The translations under genes and the position numbers were made by a program. The notes beneath the pieces were generated by a model. The model was not told the origin of the DNA and made no database searches. It was given only the letters and a program-made list of their open reading frames with translations. Below, piece by piece: positions 42,384 to 50,687 of a stretch of 64,000 nt of DNA (position 1 is the stretch's first letter; each line of letters starts with the position of its first letter). Origin of the DNA: Mycetocola saprophilus (GTDB lineage: Bacteria; Actinomycetota; Actinomycetes; Actinomycetales; Microbacteriaceae); contig NZ_JOEC01000001.1 of assembly GCF_000718085.1 (NCBI RefSeq), positions 434,001-498,000 on the forward strand, given 5' to 3'.

Positions 42384-44215
42384 CGCAGCACCGCCCCGAG
42401 ATAGCGGGCATCTGAGGCGGTGAGGAGGTCGTGGGTTCCCTCGCTGGGAGGCTCCTCGGCGGGGAGGAATATCACCCGGTCGCAGCGCGCCAACCAGGCC
42501 GGGGAGGTGGTGAAGACGGCGGTGCCGCGGCCCGTGCGCAGGGCGGCCACCCGCTCGGCGATGAGCTGCTCGGTGGCCGCATCCACCGCGGTGGTGGGGT
42601 CGTGCAGGATCAGCAGCTCGGGATCGGCGGCGAGGGCACGGGCGAGACTCAGCCGCTGACGCTGGCCACCGGAGAGGGCACCGCCCCGCTCGCCGATGTC
42701 CCCGGCCCATCCCTCTGGCGACTGCTCGGCGACCTCGTCCACGTGGGCGGCGTGGGCTGCGCGGGTCGCGAGGTTGTCCCGCGCCGCCGAGCCCGGGGTG
42801 GACTCGTCCGGTGCCGAACAGTGGCTGTGGGGGGTCCCGTCCGTCGCGGAAGCCTGGGTGCGGGTGGCCTCGCCCGGCGCGAACACCCGGGGGAGGGTGG
42901 TCTCGCCGGGCGCATGGTCCCCGGGGTGCGCGGCCTCGGTCAGGGCGTCGCGCAGCGAGCCCGCAAACAGCGCCGCATCGTGCGGGGAGACCAGGACGCG
43001 GCGTCGCAGATCCCGCGCGTCGAGGTCGGGGAAGGCAATACCGCCCAGCCGGATGGTCCCCGATTCGGGATCGATTTCCCGGGCGAGCAGCGCCCCGAGG
43101 GCGTGGGCCGTCCGCGGGTCCTCGGTCACGATTCCGGTGAGCTCCTGCGGGCCCAGGCGCAGGCTCAGCGGTGCCGAGCGCCCGGGCAGCGGGAACACCC
43201 GCTCCAGCTCCAGGGCTGCCCCGGCTTCGGCAACCCCGGTTCCCGAGTGATCGCGGATGGTGGGGGTGTTCAGGATCGCCGCAACTCGTTCGGCCGAGGC
43301 GCGGGCGCGGGCGATCGCGGTTCCGGTGAAGGCCAGCGTGTCCATCGGCCCGATCACAAAGCGGGCCAGGCCCAGGGCCGCGACCAGCTCGCCCGGGGTG
43401 AGGCTGCCGGTCAGGGCGAGGTAGCCGCCGAGCACCGTAATCAGGGCCAGATAGGTTCCGGTGAGGGCGGCTCCGAGGGCGGTGAGGGTCGCGGCCCCGG
43501 CGGTCGCGTGCAGGGTTGTGGTGAGCGCCCGGCCGCTGGCCTCGGCATACTGCCGGGCCCCGGCGCTGCTGGCCCCCAGGCCGCGCAGCACACGCAGACC
43601 GCGCACCAGGTCCTCGGCCAGGACGATCACCCGGCCGCGATCATCCTGCTCGATTCGGCTGCGCCGCTGCACCGGCCGCGAGGCCAGCCCCAGCGCGATC
43701 AGCAGCAGCACCGTCCCCACCATGATCACGATGCCCAGCGGCAGCGAGGCCATCAGGAGCATCACGGTGCTGGCAATCAGGACCAGGGCCGCGGCGATGC
43801 AGGTGGCCAGCATGCCGGCGAACGCGCCGATCCGGCCGGCATCCGAATCCGCCCGGGCCAGCAGATCGCCGGGGGCCTCCTCGATGCCGCCCGCGGGATC
43901 CAGCACCCGCGCGCTCAGCCGCATCCGCACCGCGTGCTCCCCGTGCTGCTTTGCCCGCATGCTGGCGCGAGCGCCCAGCCGGTAGGAGAACGAGAGCAGC
44001 AGGAAGTCCGCCGCGAGAATGCCGATCCACAGGGCCAGGGCTCCCGGATCGGCGGCGGAGATCGCCGCGCCGATGGTGGCACCGATGATCACCGGAACCA
44101 GGGCTTCGCCCAGCTGATGCAGCCCATAGAGGACGGTGGCCAGAACCAGATCGGTCCGTCGGATCGCGAGGGTGTGGCGGATGAGGGAATTGGGAGAAAC
44201 GGATGACGCGGGCAT
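42380..44215 (-). CDS. ABC exporter half-transporter, degenerate-site subunit
   Basis: 611 aa: six TMs then an NBD with a canonical signature ALSGGQRQRLSLARALA but a destroyed Walker A (GIVTEDPRTAHALG), an altered Walker B (LLILHDPTTAVD, lacking the catalytic Glu) and no H-loop His (VFTTSPAWL). An insert of about 50 residues (Pro/Thr/His-rich, EAAHPGDHAPGETTLP...) sits between Q-loop and signature. It thus supplies only the signature to its partner. A TAATCT -10 lies 6 nt before the ATG, and an iron-box-like sequence overlaps it. Confidence 0.88.
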   Translation of the reverse strand: MPASSVSPNSLIRHTLAIRRTDLVLATVLYGLHQLGEALVPVIIGATIGAAISAADPGALALWIGILAADFLLLSFSYRLGARASMRAKQHGEHAVRMRLSARVLDPAGGIEEAPGDLLARADSDAGRIGAFAGMLATCIAAALVLIASTVMLLMASLPLGIVIMVGTVLLLIALGLASRPVQRRSRIEQDDRGRVIVLAEDLVRGLRVLRGLGASSAGARQYAEASGRALTTTLHATAGAATLTALGAALTGTYLALITVLGGYLALTGSLTPGELVAALGLARFVIGPMDTLAFTGTAIARARASAERVAAILNTPTIRDHSGTGVAEAGAALELERVFPLPGRSAPLSLRLGPQELTGIVTEDPRTAHALGALLAREIDPESGTIRLGGIAFPDLDARDLRRRVLVSPHDAALFAGSLRDALTEAAHPGDHAPGETTLPRVFAPGEATRTQASATDGTPHSHCSAPDESTPGSAARDNLATRAAHAAHVDEVAEQSPEGWAGDIGERGGALSGGQRQRLSLARALAADPELLILHDPTTAVDAATEQLIAERVAALRTGRGTAVFTTSPAWLARCDRVIFLPAEEPPSEGTHDLLTASDARYLGAVLR

Positions 44216-44221
44216 CAGATC

Positions 44222-44250
44222 AGATTAGGATAACCTTAGTTCTGTCGTAA
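44222..44250 (-). promoter_or_regulatory. Exporter promoter with possible DtxR/IdeR-type iron box
   Basis: On the minus strand -35 TTACGA (44250-44245), 17-bp spacer and -10 TAATCT (44227-44222), with the ATG 6 nt after. TTAGGATAACCTTAGTTCT read on the plus strand from 44225 matches the DtxR/IdeR consensus TTAGGTTAGSCTAACCTAA at about 11 of 19 positions, with the left half-site strong. Confidence 0.4.
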
Positions 44251-44332
44251 AGATGGCAGCACGCCAACCTCTGTCGTGGATCGGCCACGCGGCGCGTTGG
44301 CACATCATTCTGTTGGGAAATTGGGAGCCACG

Positions 44333-45211
44333 GTGGGTGCAGCAAGCGTGATCGGCTTGGAACGATTCGAGATGGATCGTGGCCAGAAATTCCGCACCCA
44401 CGTGCACCGATATCACCAGCTGGCCTGGGCGAGCTCGGGTGTACTGATGGTTGATGTCGAGGACCACTACTGGGTGCTGCCGCCCAGCCTGGCGCTGTGG
44501 ATCCCCGCGGGCACCTGGCACGCCGCCGCCGCGCTGCAGCGTTCGGTAATGGAGGGGATCTACCTGGATCCGGCGGGCTGCCCGCTGGCCTGGGCACAGC
44601 CGACCGTGGTGGAGGTGTCGCCGCTGGCGGCCCAGCTGATCGGCTACCTGGCCGGCGACCTGGCCGAGGAGGCCCGCATCAGCGCCGAAACCGTCCTGCT
44701 CCAGGTCCTGGCACCGGTGGATAAGGCAACCATCGAACTGCCGCTACCCACGGATCCGCGGGCGCGTGAGGTGGCCGCGATCCTGCTGGCTCGTCCCGAC
44801 GATCAGCGCGGGCTGGACGCGCTCGCCCGGCAGGTGGGATCCAGCTCACGTACCCTGCTGCGCCTGTTTGTGGCCGAGACCGGGTTGACCTTCACGCAGT
44901 GGCGGGTGAACGCCCGGCTGCAGGCGGCGATGGCGTATCTGGCGGCGGGGGAGCCCGTGGGGCGCGTGGCCGACCGGGTGGGATACGCGACCGCCAGCGC
45001 GTTTGTCGCGGCGTTCCGTCGGGTCACCGGGCATACGCCCGCCGCCTACTTTGCGGCGGCCGGCGGGGGACGCCGCGAGGGTGCCGGGATCGGGTTGGAT
45101 GAACCAGGCGCCGCGGATCACGAGCAGGCATTCGACGCGGACGCGGCGGAGCCCACCGAGGCAGCACCGCGGGACGTCTCGTCTCCCGAGCGAGCGTTCG
45201 ACGCGGCCTAG
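44333..45211 (+). CDS. AraC-family transcriptional regulator
   Basis: About 292 aa. N-terminal cupin-like sensor (RTHVHRYHQLAWASSG then LPPSLALWIPAGTWHAA) and C-terminal double helix-turn-helix: LDALARQVGSSSRTLLRLF and VGRVADRVGYATASAFVAAF with RRVTGHTPAAY. GTG 44333 follows GGGAG; the frame is open to 44276. An extra acidic tail of about 45 residues follows the DNA-binding domain. It is divergent from the ABC exporter and probably activates or represses it. Its stop overlaps the end of the convergent SoxR gene. Confidence 0.9.
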   Translation: MGAASVIGLERFEMDRGQKFRTHVHRYHQLAWASSGVLMVDVEDHYWVLPPSLALWIPAGTWHAAAALQRSVMEGIYLDPAGCPLAWAQPTVVEVSPLAAQLIGYLAGDLAEEARISAETVLLQVLAPVDKATIELPLPTDPRAREVAAILLARPDDQRGLDALARQVGSSSRTLLRLFVAETGLTFTQWRVNARLQAAMAYLAAGEPVGRVADRVGYATASAFVAAFRRVTGHTPAAYFAAAGGGRREGAGIGLDEPGAADHEQAFDADAAEPTEAAPRDVSSPERAFDAA

Positions 45212-45723
45212 GCTTCGCGCTCGCCCTCGATCTCCTCGGGATCGATCGGGGCCAGCAACACCGCACCGGATCCTCGGGCGGCCAGGGCATCGTTGGGGTT
45301 GAACACGCGGCAGGAGCCGAGGGACACGCACCCGCAGCCGATGCACTGGTTCATCTCGGTTTCCAGGCGTTCGAGTTCCAAGCGGCGCGCGGCGAGCTGA
45401 CCGCGCCAGGAGGCGTTGAGCCGGTTCCAGTCCCGCAGCGAGGGCATCCGATCCTCGGGCAGGGTCTCGAACTGCTCGGCGACCTCGGTCAGCGGGATGC
45501 CCAGTCGCTTGGCGGTCTGGATGATCGCGATGCGCCGCTCCACGTGGCGCGGATACAGCCGGTGCCCACCCGAACTGCGCTCGGAGTGGATCAATCCCTT
45601 CCGCTCATAAAAGTGCAGGGCCGAGGCCGCGACGCCGGTACGGCGCACGATCTCGCCGATCGGCAGCAGGTCGGTGGGACTGCGGCGGGGTTCATCCGGC
45701 GACGCGGACTTGATCTCAACCAT
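45208..45723 (-). CDS. soxR: SoxR, redox-sensing MerR-family regulator
   Basis: 171 aa. MerR helix-turn-helix LPIGEIVRRTGVAASALHFY then ERKGLIHSERSSGGHRLYPR, a dimerisation coiled coil, and the [2Fe-2S] ligand motif CIGCGCVSLGSC (Cx2CxCx5C), diagnostic of SoxR. The cluster senses redox-cycling drugs or superoxide. It is divergent from an MFS pump, with only 23 bp between the start codons; the SoxR dyad covers its own ATG, so it must also be autoregulated. The C-terminal acidic tail (PIDPEEIEGEREA) is longer than in E. coli SoxR (154 aa). This matches actinobacterial SoxR, which controls a few pump and reductase genes. Confidence 0.95.
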   Translation of the reverse strand: MVEIKSASPDEPRRSPTDLLPIGEIVRRTGVAASALHFYERKGLIHSERSSGGHRLYPRHVERRIAIIQTAKRLGIPLTEVAEQFETLPEDRMPSLRDWNRLNASWRGQLAARRLELERLETEMNQCIGCGCVSLGSCRVFNPNDALAARGSGAVLLAPIDPEEIEGEREA

Positions 45724-45740
45724 GGTTGAGATTTTACCCT
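45710..45740 (+). promoter_or_regulatory. SoxR-type promoter of the MFS gene
   Basis: -35 TTGATC (45710-45715), -10 TACCCT (45735-45740), 19-bp spacer: the over-long spacer typical of MerR/SoxR promoters. A perfect 20-bp palindrome with core CTCAA-N6-TTGAG (45713-45732) fills it, the same geometry as the E. coli SoxR box. The start of transcription is predicted at the MFS ATG itself. Confidence 0.8.
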
Positions 45741-45746
45741 GAAGTA

Positions 45747-47141
45747 ATGCATACCGAGACTTCCGAAGAACACGGCACCTGGGCGGACCTTTTCCGCGGC
45801 GGTGCCGGCCCCATCTCCCTGGTTCTGGCAGGCGGGGTGGCCCTCTACGCGCTGACCGTCTATGTGACCGGGGCGCTCCTCCCGGCCCTTAGTGCCGAAC
45901 TGCACGGGGTGGAACTGTACGCGTGGGTCAACACCGCGTATCTGACCGCCTCCGTCCTGGCCTCGGCGCTCTCCGGCCGCGCCTCGATCCGGCTGGGCAC
46001 GCGCGGGGCCTACCTGATCGGGTTTGGACTGTTTGCGCTGGGGTCCGTGATCATCATGCTGGCGCCGGCGATGCTGGTTGTGGTGGCCGGACGACTGGTG
46101 CAGGGACTCGGTGGGGGATTCCTCGCCGCGCTGGCGTATGTGTCGATCAGCGCCCTGCTGCCGCGCCGGGTCTGGACCCGGGCCACCGTGCTGATCACCG
46201 CGATGTGGGCCATCGGCGGGGTCGCCGGGCCCGCACTGGGTGGGGCGTTTGCCTCGGCCGGGGTCTGGCGCGAGGCCTTCCTCATTCTCACCATCGCCGC
46301 CGTGCTGCTGGGGCTGATGGCGCTGATCGTGATCCGGGCGCCGCGTCCCGAGGCCGCCGGCATGCCGGGGTTGGCCGTGGGATCGCTGGTTCTGGTGGTG
46401 GTTGCCGCGGTGCTTTTCAGCATCGCCACCGTGGTGATCGGGGGCTGGCAGATCCTGGCCGTGGTGCTGGGAGCGCTCGCGCTGGTGCTGTTTGTGGTGG
46501 TGGAGAAGCGTGCCGGATCGGCGCTGCTGCCGGCGATGACCTTCCGCCGCGGCTCCAACCTCAAGTGGGTGTACCTGGTCGCGGGCCTGATCGGCGGTTC
46601 GGTTATGATCGAGTCGTTTGTGCCCCTGTTTGCCCAGGAGATCGGCAACGTTCCCGCGCTTCCCGCGGGCTACCTGGGTGCCGTGCCCTCGCTGGGATGG
46701 ACGGTGGCCGAGATCTTTAGCGCGATGATCGCCGGAACTCGGGCGCGGCTGCGTGCGCGCACCATCGCGCCGTTTATCACCGTGGCCGGGCTGGCCGGAT
46801 TCGCGCTGGTATCGGGCACCCTGGACGGGGTCGGCGTGCTGATCGGCTGGATCGTGACCCTGGCCCTGGTGGGCATCGGCGTGGGCATCGGATTCCCGCA
46901 CCTGAGCGTCGCCGCGATGTCCTCGGTGGAGGGCGAGGAGGAGCAGGCGGCGGCAGCCTCGGGCGTCTCCACCGTGCAGCTGCTGAGCAACGCGATCGTG
47001 ACCGCGCTGGCCGGAATCCTGCTGGGAACCTCGGTGGCCGGGCTCACCTCGGCGCAGGTGGTGTCGGGTGGGCTGGCGATCCTGGTGGCCGTGTCGATCC
47101 CCGCCGCGCTGCTGGTGGCCCGCCGACTCCGGACTCGGTGA
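45747..47141 (+). CDS. MFS transporter, SoxR-controlled
   Basis: 464 aa with 14-TM-like hydrophobic profile (DHA2/related group). MFS signatures: SALSGRASIRLGTRGAYLIG after TM2 and GRLVQGLGGGFLAALAYV near TM4; AMWAIGGVAGPALGGAFAS in TM5 is the antiporter motif C. The start is ATG 45747: it lies exactly 6 nt after the -10 TACCCT, giving a leaderless mRNA, and longer frames begin inside the operator. Predicted to export redox-active compounds sensed by SoxR. Confidence 0.92.
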   Translation: MHTETSEEHGTWADLFRGGAGPISLVLAGGVALYALTVYVTGALLPALSAELHGVELYAWVNTAYLTASVLASALSGRASIRLGTRGAYLIGFGLFALGSVIIMLAPAMLVVVAGRLVQGLGGGFLAALAYVSISALLPRRVWTRATVLITAMWAIGGVAGPALGGAFASAGVWREAFLILTIAAVLLGLMALIVIRAPRPEAAGMPGLAVGSLVLVVVAAVLFSIATVVIGGWQILAVVLGALALVLFVVVEKRAGSALLPAMTFRRGSNLKWVYLVAGLIGGSVMIESFVPLFAQEIGNVPALPAGYLGAVPSLGWTVAEIFSAMIAGTRARLRARTIAPFITVAGLAGFALVSGTLDGVGVLIGWIVTLALVGIGVGIGFPHLSVAAMSSVEGEEEQAAAASGVSTVQLLSNAIVTALAGILLGTSVAGLTSAQVVSGGLAILVAVSIPAALLVARRLRTR

Positions 47142-47250
47142 TTCCGATCCCGGCAATACCGGTTTGGCACATTGTTAACCATTCTTTCGAATGATGTGAA
47201 TGATGCGTGGGATTGATGATTTTCTCGGATCCCGACCCTAACGTAGGAGC

Positions 47251-47724
47251 ATGACACGAATTCCCGCTCGGATTTTGGCCCTCGCCGGTGCCGCTTTGGC
47301 GCTGTCGATCACGGTCACCGGCTGCGCCGGTTTTGACGAGGTGGTCACCCGCACCAAGGCTGCCAGCTTTCACGACCGTGACGCCCTGATCAAATCGGGC
47401 ATCACCGCCGACTGGGTTCCCACCGATGCGCACCGTATCCGCGGGGCACGCTCGCTGGACAACGCCGACATGTCGGTGCTGATCAGTTCGAAAACCAAGC
47501 TGGATCCGCGCAAGTGCCCGCGCAAGAAGCGGCAGTCCACGCCCTCGTTTGTCCTGGCCGGTGCCCCCAACGCGTATGCGGCCAAGGAGGTCTTTGCGTG
47601 CGGTGAGTGGAGTGTCATTCCCACGCGTAACGGGTGGTTTGGGTGGACCCCGAACCACCCCCAGGAATCCGGAAATAAGGGCGGTCCGCGCCTGGGTCAC
47701 CACCCGGTGCTGCGCACCGAATAG
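47251..47724 (+). CDS. Lipoprotein of unknown function
   Basis: 157 aa. Signal peptide with lipobox VTGC (Cys at about 25). The mature part contains ITADWVPTDAHRIRGARSLDN, and two further cysteines (KCPRK; FACGEW) that could form a disulfide, then a Gly/His/Pro-rich tail. TAACGT (47239-47244) lies 6 nt before the ATG with AGGAGC between, so either leaderless or led initiation is possible. It follows the MFS gene by 109 bp with its own promoter. Family not recognised. Confidence 0.75.
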   Translation: MTRIPARILALAGAALALSITVTGCAGFDEVVTRTKAASFHDRDALIKSGITADWVPTDAHRIRGARSLDNADMSVLISSKTKLDPRKCPRKKRQSTPSFVLAGAPNAYAAKEVFACGEWSVIPTRNGWFGWTPNHPQESGNKGGPRLGHHPVLRTE

Positions 47725-47796
47725 CGGCTACTCGGGGAGGGCTGCAACGGATCCACTGCCCACCCCGCCGGGTGTTACACGACGCGCCGGAAATCT

Positions 47797-48768
47797 TTAG
47801 TTTTTGTTCCGGAACCGCTCGAGCGCCGCCGCGGCATCCTCATCCACCAGGTGTGCGTTGGCCACGGCACCGGCCCGGACCCCGGCGGCCGCCGCGGCAC
47901 CGACCTGCGCGCCCAGATCGGTCGCGTTTCCGGCCACCCAGACGCCGGGAACGCTCGCCTGACCGGTCGCATCGGTCTGGATGGCCCGGCCCATCGGGTT
48001 CTCGGTGATCGCGAGGTTGAGGCTCGCCACCGGACCGAGGTTCGCCACCATATGGGGTGCCACCACGACGGCCGTGCGCGGAACGAGCGTGCCATCGCTC
48101 AGTCGGATGCCGCGCAGCGTGTCCGCGTCGATATCCAGTCCGGCCACGGCACCCTCGATGATCCGGATGCCCAGTGCCGCAAACTCTTCCCGGGTGTCCG
48201 CGGCGAGTTCGGTCTCGTTGGTGAAGAAGGTCAGGTCTCGGCTCCACTGGTGGAACAGGCGCGCCTGGTGGACCGAGCCCGGACCGCTGGCCAGGACTCC
48301 GATGGGCTGATCGCGCACCTCCCACCCGTGGCAGTACGGGCAGTGCAGCACCTCGCGGCCCCAGCGCTCGCGGACCCCGGGGAGGTCGGGGAGCTCGTCG
48401 GTCAGGCCGGTGGCGATGATGATACGGCGGGCACGCAGGGTCGAGGGTTCCGCAGCGGAATCGGGGGTGACGTGCACGGTAAACCCGATGCCCGTGGGGT
48501 CGGCCACCACATCGGTGACGCTGCCCGGCAGCAGCTCCCCGCCGTATCCGGCCAGCTCGGCCCGGCCGCGCGCGACCAGTTCCAGCGGCGGGATACCCTC
48601 GAGCCCCAGGAGGTTGTGGGCACCCTCGGCGGGGGCGTTGCGCGGGGCACCGGCGTCGATGACCAGGGTGCGGCGGCGTGCCCGGCTCAGGGTCACGCCC
48701 GCGCCGAGGCCGGCCGCGCCGCCGCCGATGATGATCACGTCGTAGGGGGTGGTGGTGGTGGGGTTCAT
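47797..48768 (-). CDS. Thioredoxin-reductase-like NAD(P)/FAD oxidoreductase
   Basis: 323 aa. FAD-binding VIIIGGGAAGLGAGVTL at residues 11-27, redox motif CPYC at 143-146 in LHCPYCHGWEV, pyridine-nucleotide region around GVLASGPGSVHQARLF, and final FAD contact VWVAGNATDL. The CPYCHGWE form differs from the CATC of housekeeping TrxB and is typical of actinobacterial TrxB-like or dithiol oxidase-related enzymes. The NADPH Gly-rich motif reads ASGPGS, less canonical than GxGxxA. Divergent from an XRE-cupin regulator, likely its controller. Confidence 0.88.
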   Translation of the reverse strand: MNPTTTTPYDVIIIGGGAAGLGAGVTLSRARRRTLVIDAGAPRNAPAEGAHNLLGLEGIPPLELVARGRAELAGYGGELLPGSVTDVVADPTGIGFTVHVTPDSAAEPSTLRARRIIIATGLTDELPDLPGVRERWGREVLHCPYCHGWEVRDQPIGVLASGPGSVHQARLFHQWSRDLTFFTNETELAADTREEFAALGIRIIEGAVAGLDIDADTLRGIRLSDGTLVPRTAVVVAPHMVANLGPVASLNLAITENPMGRAIQTDATGQASVPGVWVAGNATDLGAQVGAAAAAGVRAGAVANAHLVDEDAAAALERFRNKN

Positions 48769-48828
48769 GAAGGCTCCGTCTCGTGGATGGTGACTCCATC
48801 CTGAAGCGCGGCGCGATAAAACAGCAAA

Positions 48829-48851
48829 GAGTTTTGCCGAATGGAAAACTC
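48829..48851. promoter_or_regulatory. Candidate operator between the reductase and XRE-cupin genes
   Basis: An imperfect dyad GAGTTTTgCC-GAAT-GGAAAACTC (48829-48838 with 48843-48851, one bulged base). It lies in the 132-bp divergent gap, 49 bp before the regulator ATG. The only comparable symmetry in the gap. Confidence 0.45.
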
Positions 48852-48900
48852 ACGGCTCCCGTGCAGCCGTCGGCGGCCGGTGGGGTGTCAGACTGGAGCC

Positions 48901-49497
48901 ATGACCGATGCCCGACACACCCTCGATGCCCTCGGTGCGCGACTCAACCGCCTGCGCACCGGGCGCGACCTGACCCTCGCCGAGCTGTCCGAACTCACGG
49001 ATATCTCGATCAGTACGCTGTCCCGGCTGGAGAGCGGCGTGCGACGCCCGAGCCTGGAACAGCTCCTCCCGCTGGCCCGCGCCTATGGGATGACCCTGGA
49101 CGAGCTGGTGGATGCCCCCGAAACCGGGGATCCGCGCATCCATGTCAAGCCGCACGTGCACCGGGACGGTACCAAAACCATCCCGCTGACGCGGCGTCCC
49201 GGCGGGATCCAGGCGTTCAAGATGGTGCTGCCGCCGGCGCGCTGCACGCCGCCCAAATCGCTCATGGTGCACGAGGGTTACGAGTGGGTCTATGTGCTCT
49301 CCGGTCGCCTCAGACTCCTGCTGGGGGAGCGCGACATGGTGCTGGAACCGGGGGAGGCGGCGGAGTTTGATACCCGGACCCCGCACTGGTTCGGTCCGGT
49401 GGCCGGGGGCACCGTGGAGCTGCTCAGCCTGTTTGGCAAGCAGGGCGAGCGGGCGCACACCAAACTGGCCCCGGGACGTGAGTCCCCGGGCCAGTAG
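48901..49497 (+). CDS. XRE-family regulator with C-terminal cupin
   Basis: 198 aa. N-terminal HTH_3: LGARLNRLRTGRDLTLAELS, then ISISTLSRLESGVRRPSLEQ (about 8-65); C-terminal cupin (about 115-185) with MVHEGYEWVYVLSGRLRLLL and EPGEAAEFDTRTPHWFGPV, His and Glu placed as metal ligands. Start ATG 48901 follows GGAG at 6 nt. Such MerR-independent HTH-cupin proteins (PuuR-like) sense small molecules and usually repress a neighbouring gene, here the thioredoxin-reductase-like gene. Confidence 0.9.
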   Translation: MTDARHTLDALGARLNRLRTGRDLTLAELSELTDISISTLSRLESGVRRPSLEQLLPLARAYGMTLDELVDAPETGDPRIHVKPHVHRDGTKTIPLTRRPGGIQAFKMVLPPARCTPPKSLMVHEGYEWVYVLSGRLRLLLGERDMVLEPGEAAEFDTRTPHWFGPVAGGTVELLSLFGKQGERAHTKLAPGRESPGQ

Positions 49498-49595
49498 GCG
49501 GGATTGCGCGCGGCGCCAGCGGTGCTCGCGCAGGGCCCCGGTGTATCGGTGGGGCCCAGTATCGCGCCGGGCCCCGGTGTTGCGGGCGGGGCGAC

Positions 49596-50627
49596 TTAGG
49601 CGGTGACGCCGGGGTTTGCGAGGACCGCGCGGGAGCGCAGCGCCCCGTCGGCCAGCGAGCTCAGCACCTCGGTGGCGCGTGCCATCTCGAAGCTGTCCAC
49701 CACGGTGCGGATCTTGCCCGCGGCCGCCAGTTCCAGGACCTCACGCATCTGCGCCCGGGTGCCGATCACCGAGGCCTGGATGGTCTGAGCCTTGTTGAAC
49801 GGGAACTCGGCCAGGGTCAGCGGCACGCCGTTGACCAGGGTGCCACCCCACTTGAGCACGCCGAAGGCCTGCTCGGTGACCACGTCGGCCGGGGCGAAGG
49901 TGATGACCGCATCGGCCGAGTCGGCAATCGCGGCCAGGGCCTCGGGGTCGCGGGAGTCCACGGTGTCGGCGGCGCCGAGCTCGCGGGCCACCTCGAGGTG
50001 TTCGGGGGTGCGACCCACCGCGATCACCCGGGCGCCGGTGAGCGCGGCAAACTGCACGGCCATGTGGCCCACGCCGCCGAGGCCGAAGATCGCCACGGTG
50101 TCGCCGGGGCCCACAGTGAGCTTATCCACCGCGGCAAAGGCGGTGATGCCCGGGCAGAACAGTGGCGCGCTCTCGACCAGGTCGAGGGAGGCGGGCACCG
50201 GATAGGTGTGGGCGGCGGTCGCGATCATGAATTCCGCATAGCCGCCGTTGACGTGCTCGCCGGTGATCTTGCGATCGTGGCAGAGGTTTTCGCGTCCGCT
50301 GGTGCAGAACTCGCAGGTCTCGCAGGAGGACCACAGCGGCTGGACGCCCACCGGGTCGCCGATCTGGAAGCCGGTGACACCCTCGCCGAGGGCGCTGACG
50401 TAGCCGGTGACCTCGTGGCCGGGGATGATCGGGCTGATTGCGGGCACGCCGCCATCCACCCAGTCGCCCTCGATCATGTGCAGGTTCGAGCGGCACACGC
50501 CGCAGGCCACCACGTGGATTTCCAGCTGGCCGGGGGCCGGGGCGGGGCGCGCGGTTTCGCGCCAGGTCAGGGGTGCCTGCGCGATCGGCGCGGGCTGGTC
50601 AAGTTCTTGGGCATACATCGAAGTCAT
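49596..50627 (-). CDS. Zinc-dependent alcohol dehydrogenase
   Basis: 343 aa MDR-family enzyme. Catalytic-zinc ligands in GVCRSNLH and GHEVTG; structural-zinc cysteines in SSCETCEFCTSGRENLC; NAD(P)-binding VAIFGLGGVGHMAVQFAAL. ARVIAVGR after the nucleotide motif hints at NADP preference (Arg/Gly), uncertain. TAGCGT lies exactly 6 nt before the ATG (50634-50639), so it is predicted leaderless with its own promoter, although the LysR and TetR genes upstream on the same strand could read through. Interconverts alcohols and aldehydes. Confidence 0.92.
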   Translation of the reverse strand: MTSMYAQELDQPAPIAQAPLTWRETARPAPAPGQLEIHVVACGVCRSNLHMIEGDWVDGGVPAISPIIPGHEVTGYVSALGEGVTGFQIGDPVGVQPLWSSCETCEFCTSGRENLCHDRKITGEHVNGGYAEFMIATAAHTYPVPASLDLVESAPLFCPGITAFAAVDKLTVGPGDTVAIFGLGGVGHMAVQFAALTGARVIAVGRTPEHLEVARELGAADTVDSRDPEALAAIADSADAVITFAPADVVTEQAFGVLKWGGTLVNGVPLTLAEFPFNKAQTIQASVIGTRAQMREVLELAAAGKIRTVVDSFEMARATEVLSSLADGALRSRAVLANPGVTA

Positions 50628-50687
50628 GCCTCAACGCTAAAACCGGCCGCGCGAGCGCGTCCAATAGGAGATCCGTATGGATGGGTT

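Noticed and set aside
42431..44206. 591-codon plus-strand frame opposite the exporter gene
   Set aside because: Antisense shadow rich in Gly, Gln and Arg with no known domain.
44276..44332. Upstream GTG start for the AraC-family gene
   Set aside because: No ribosome binding site before 44276, while GGGAG precedes GTG 44333 at a good distance.
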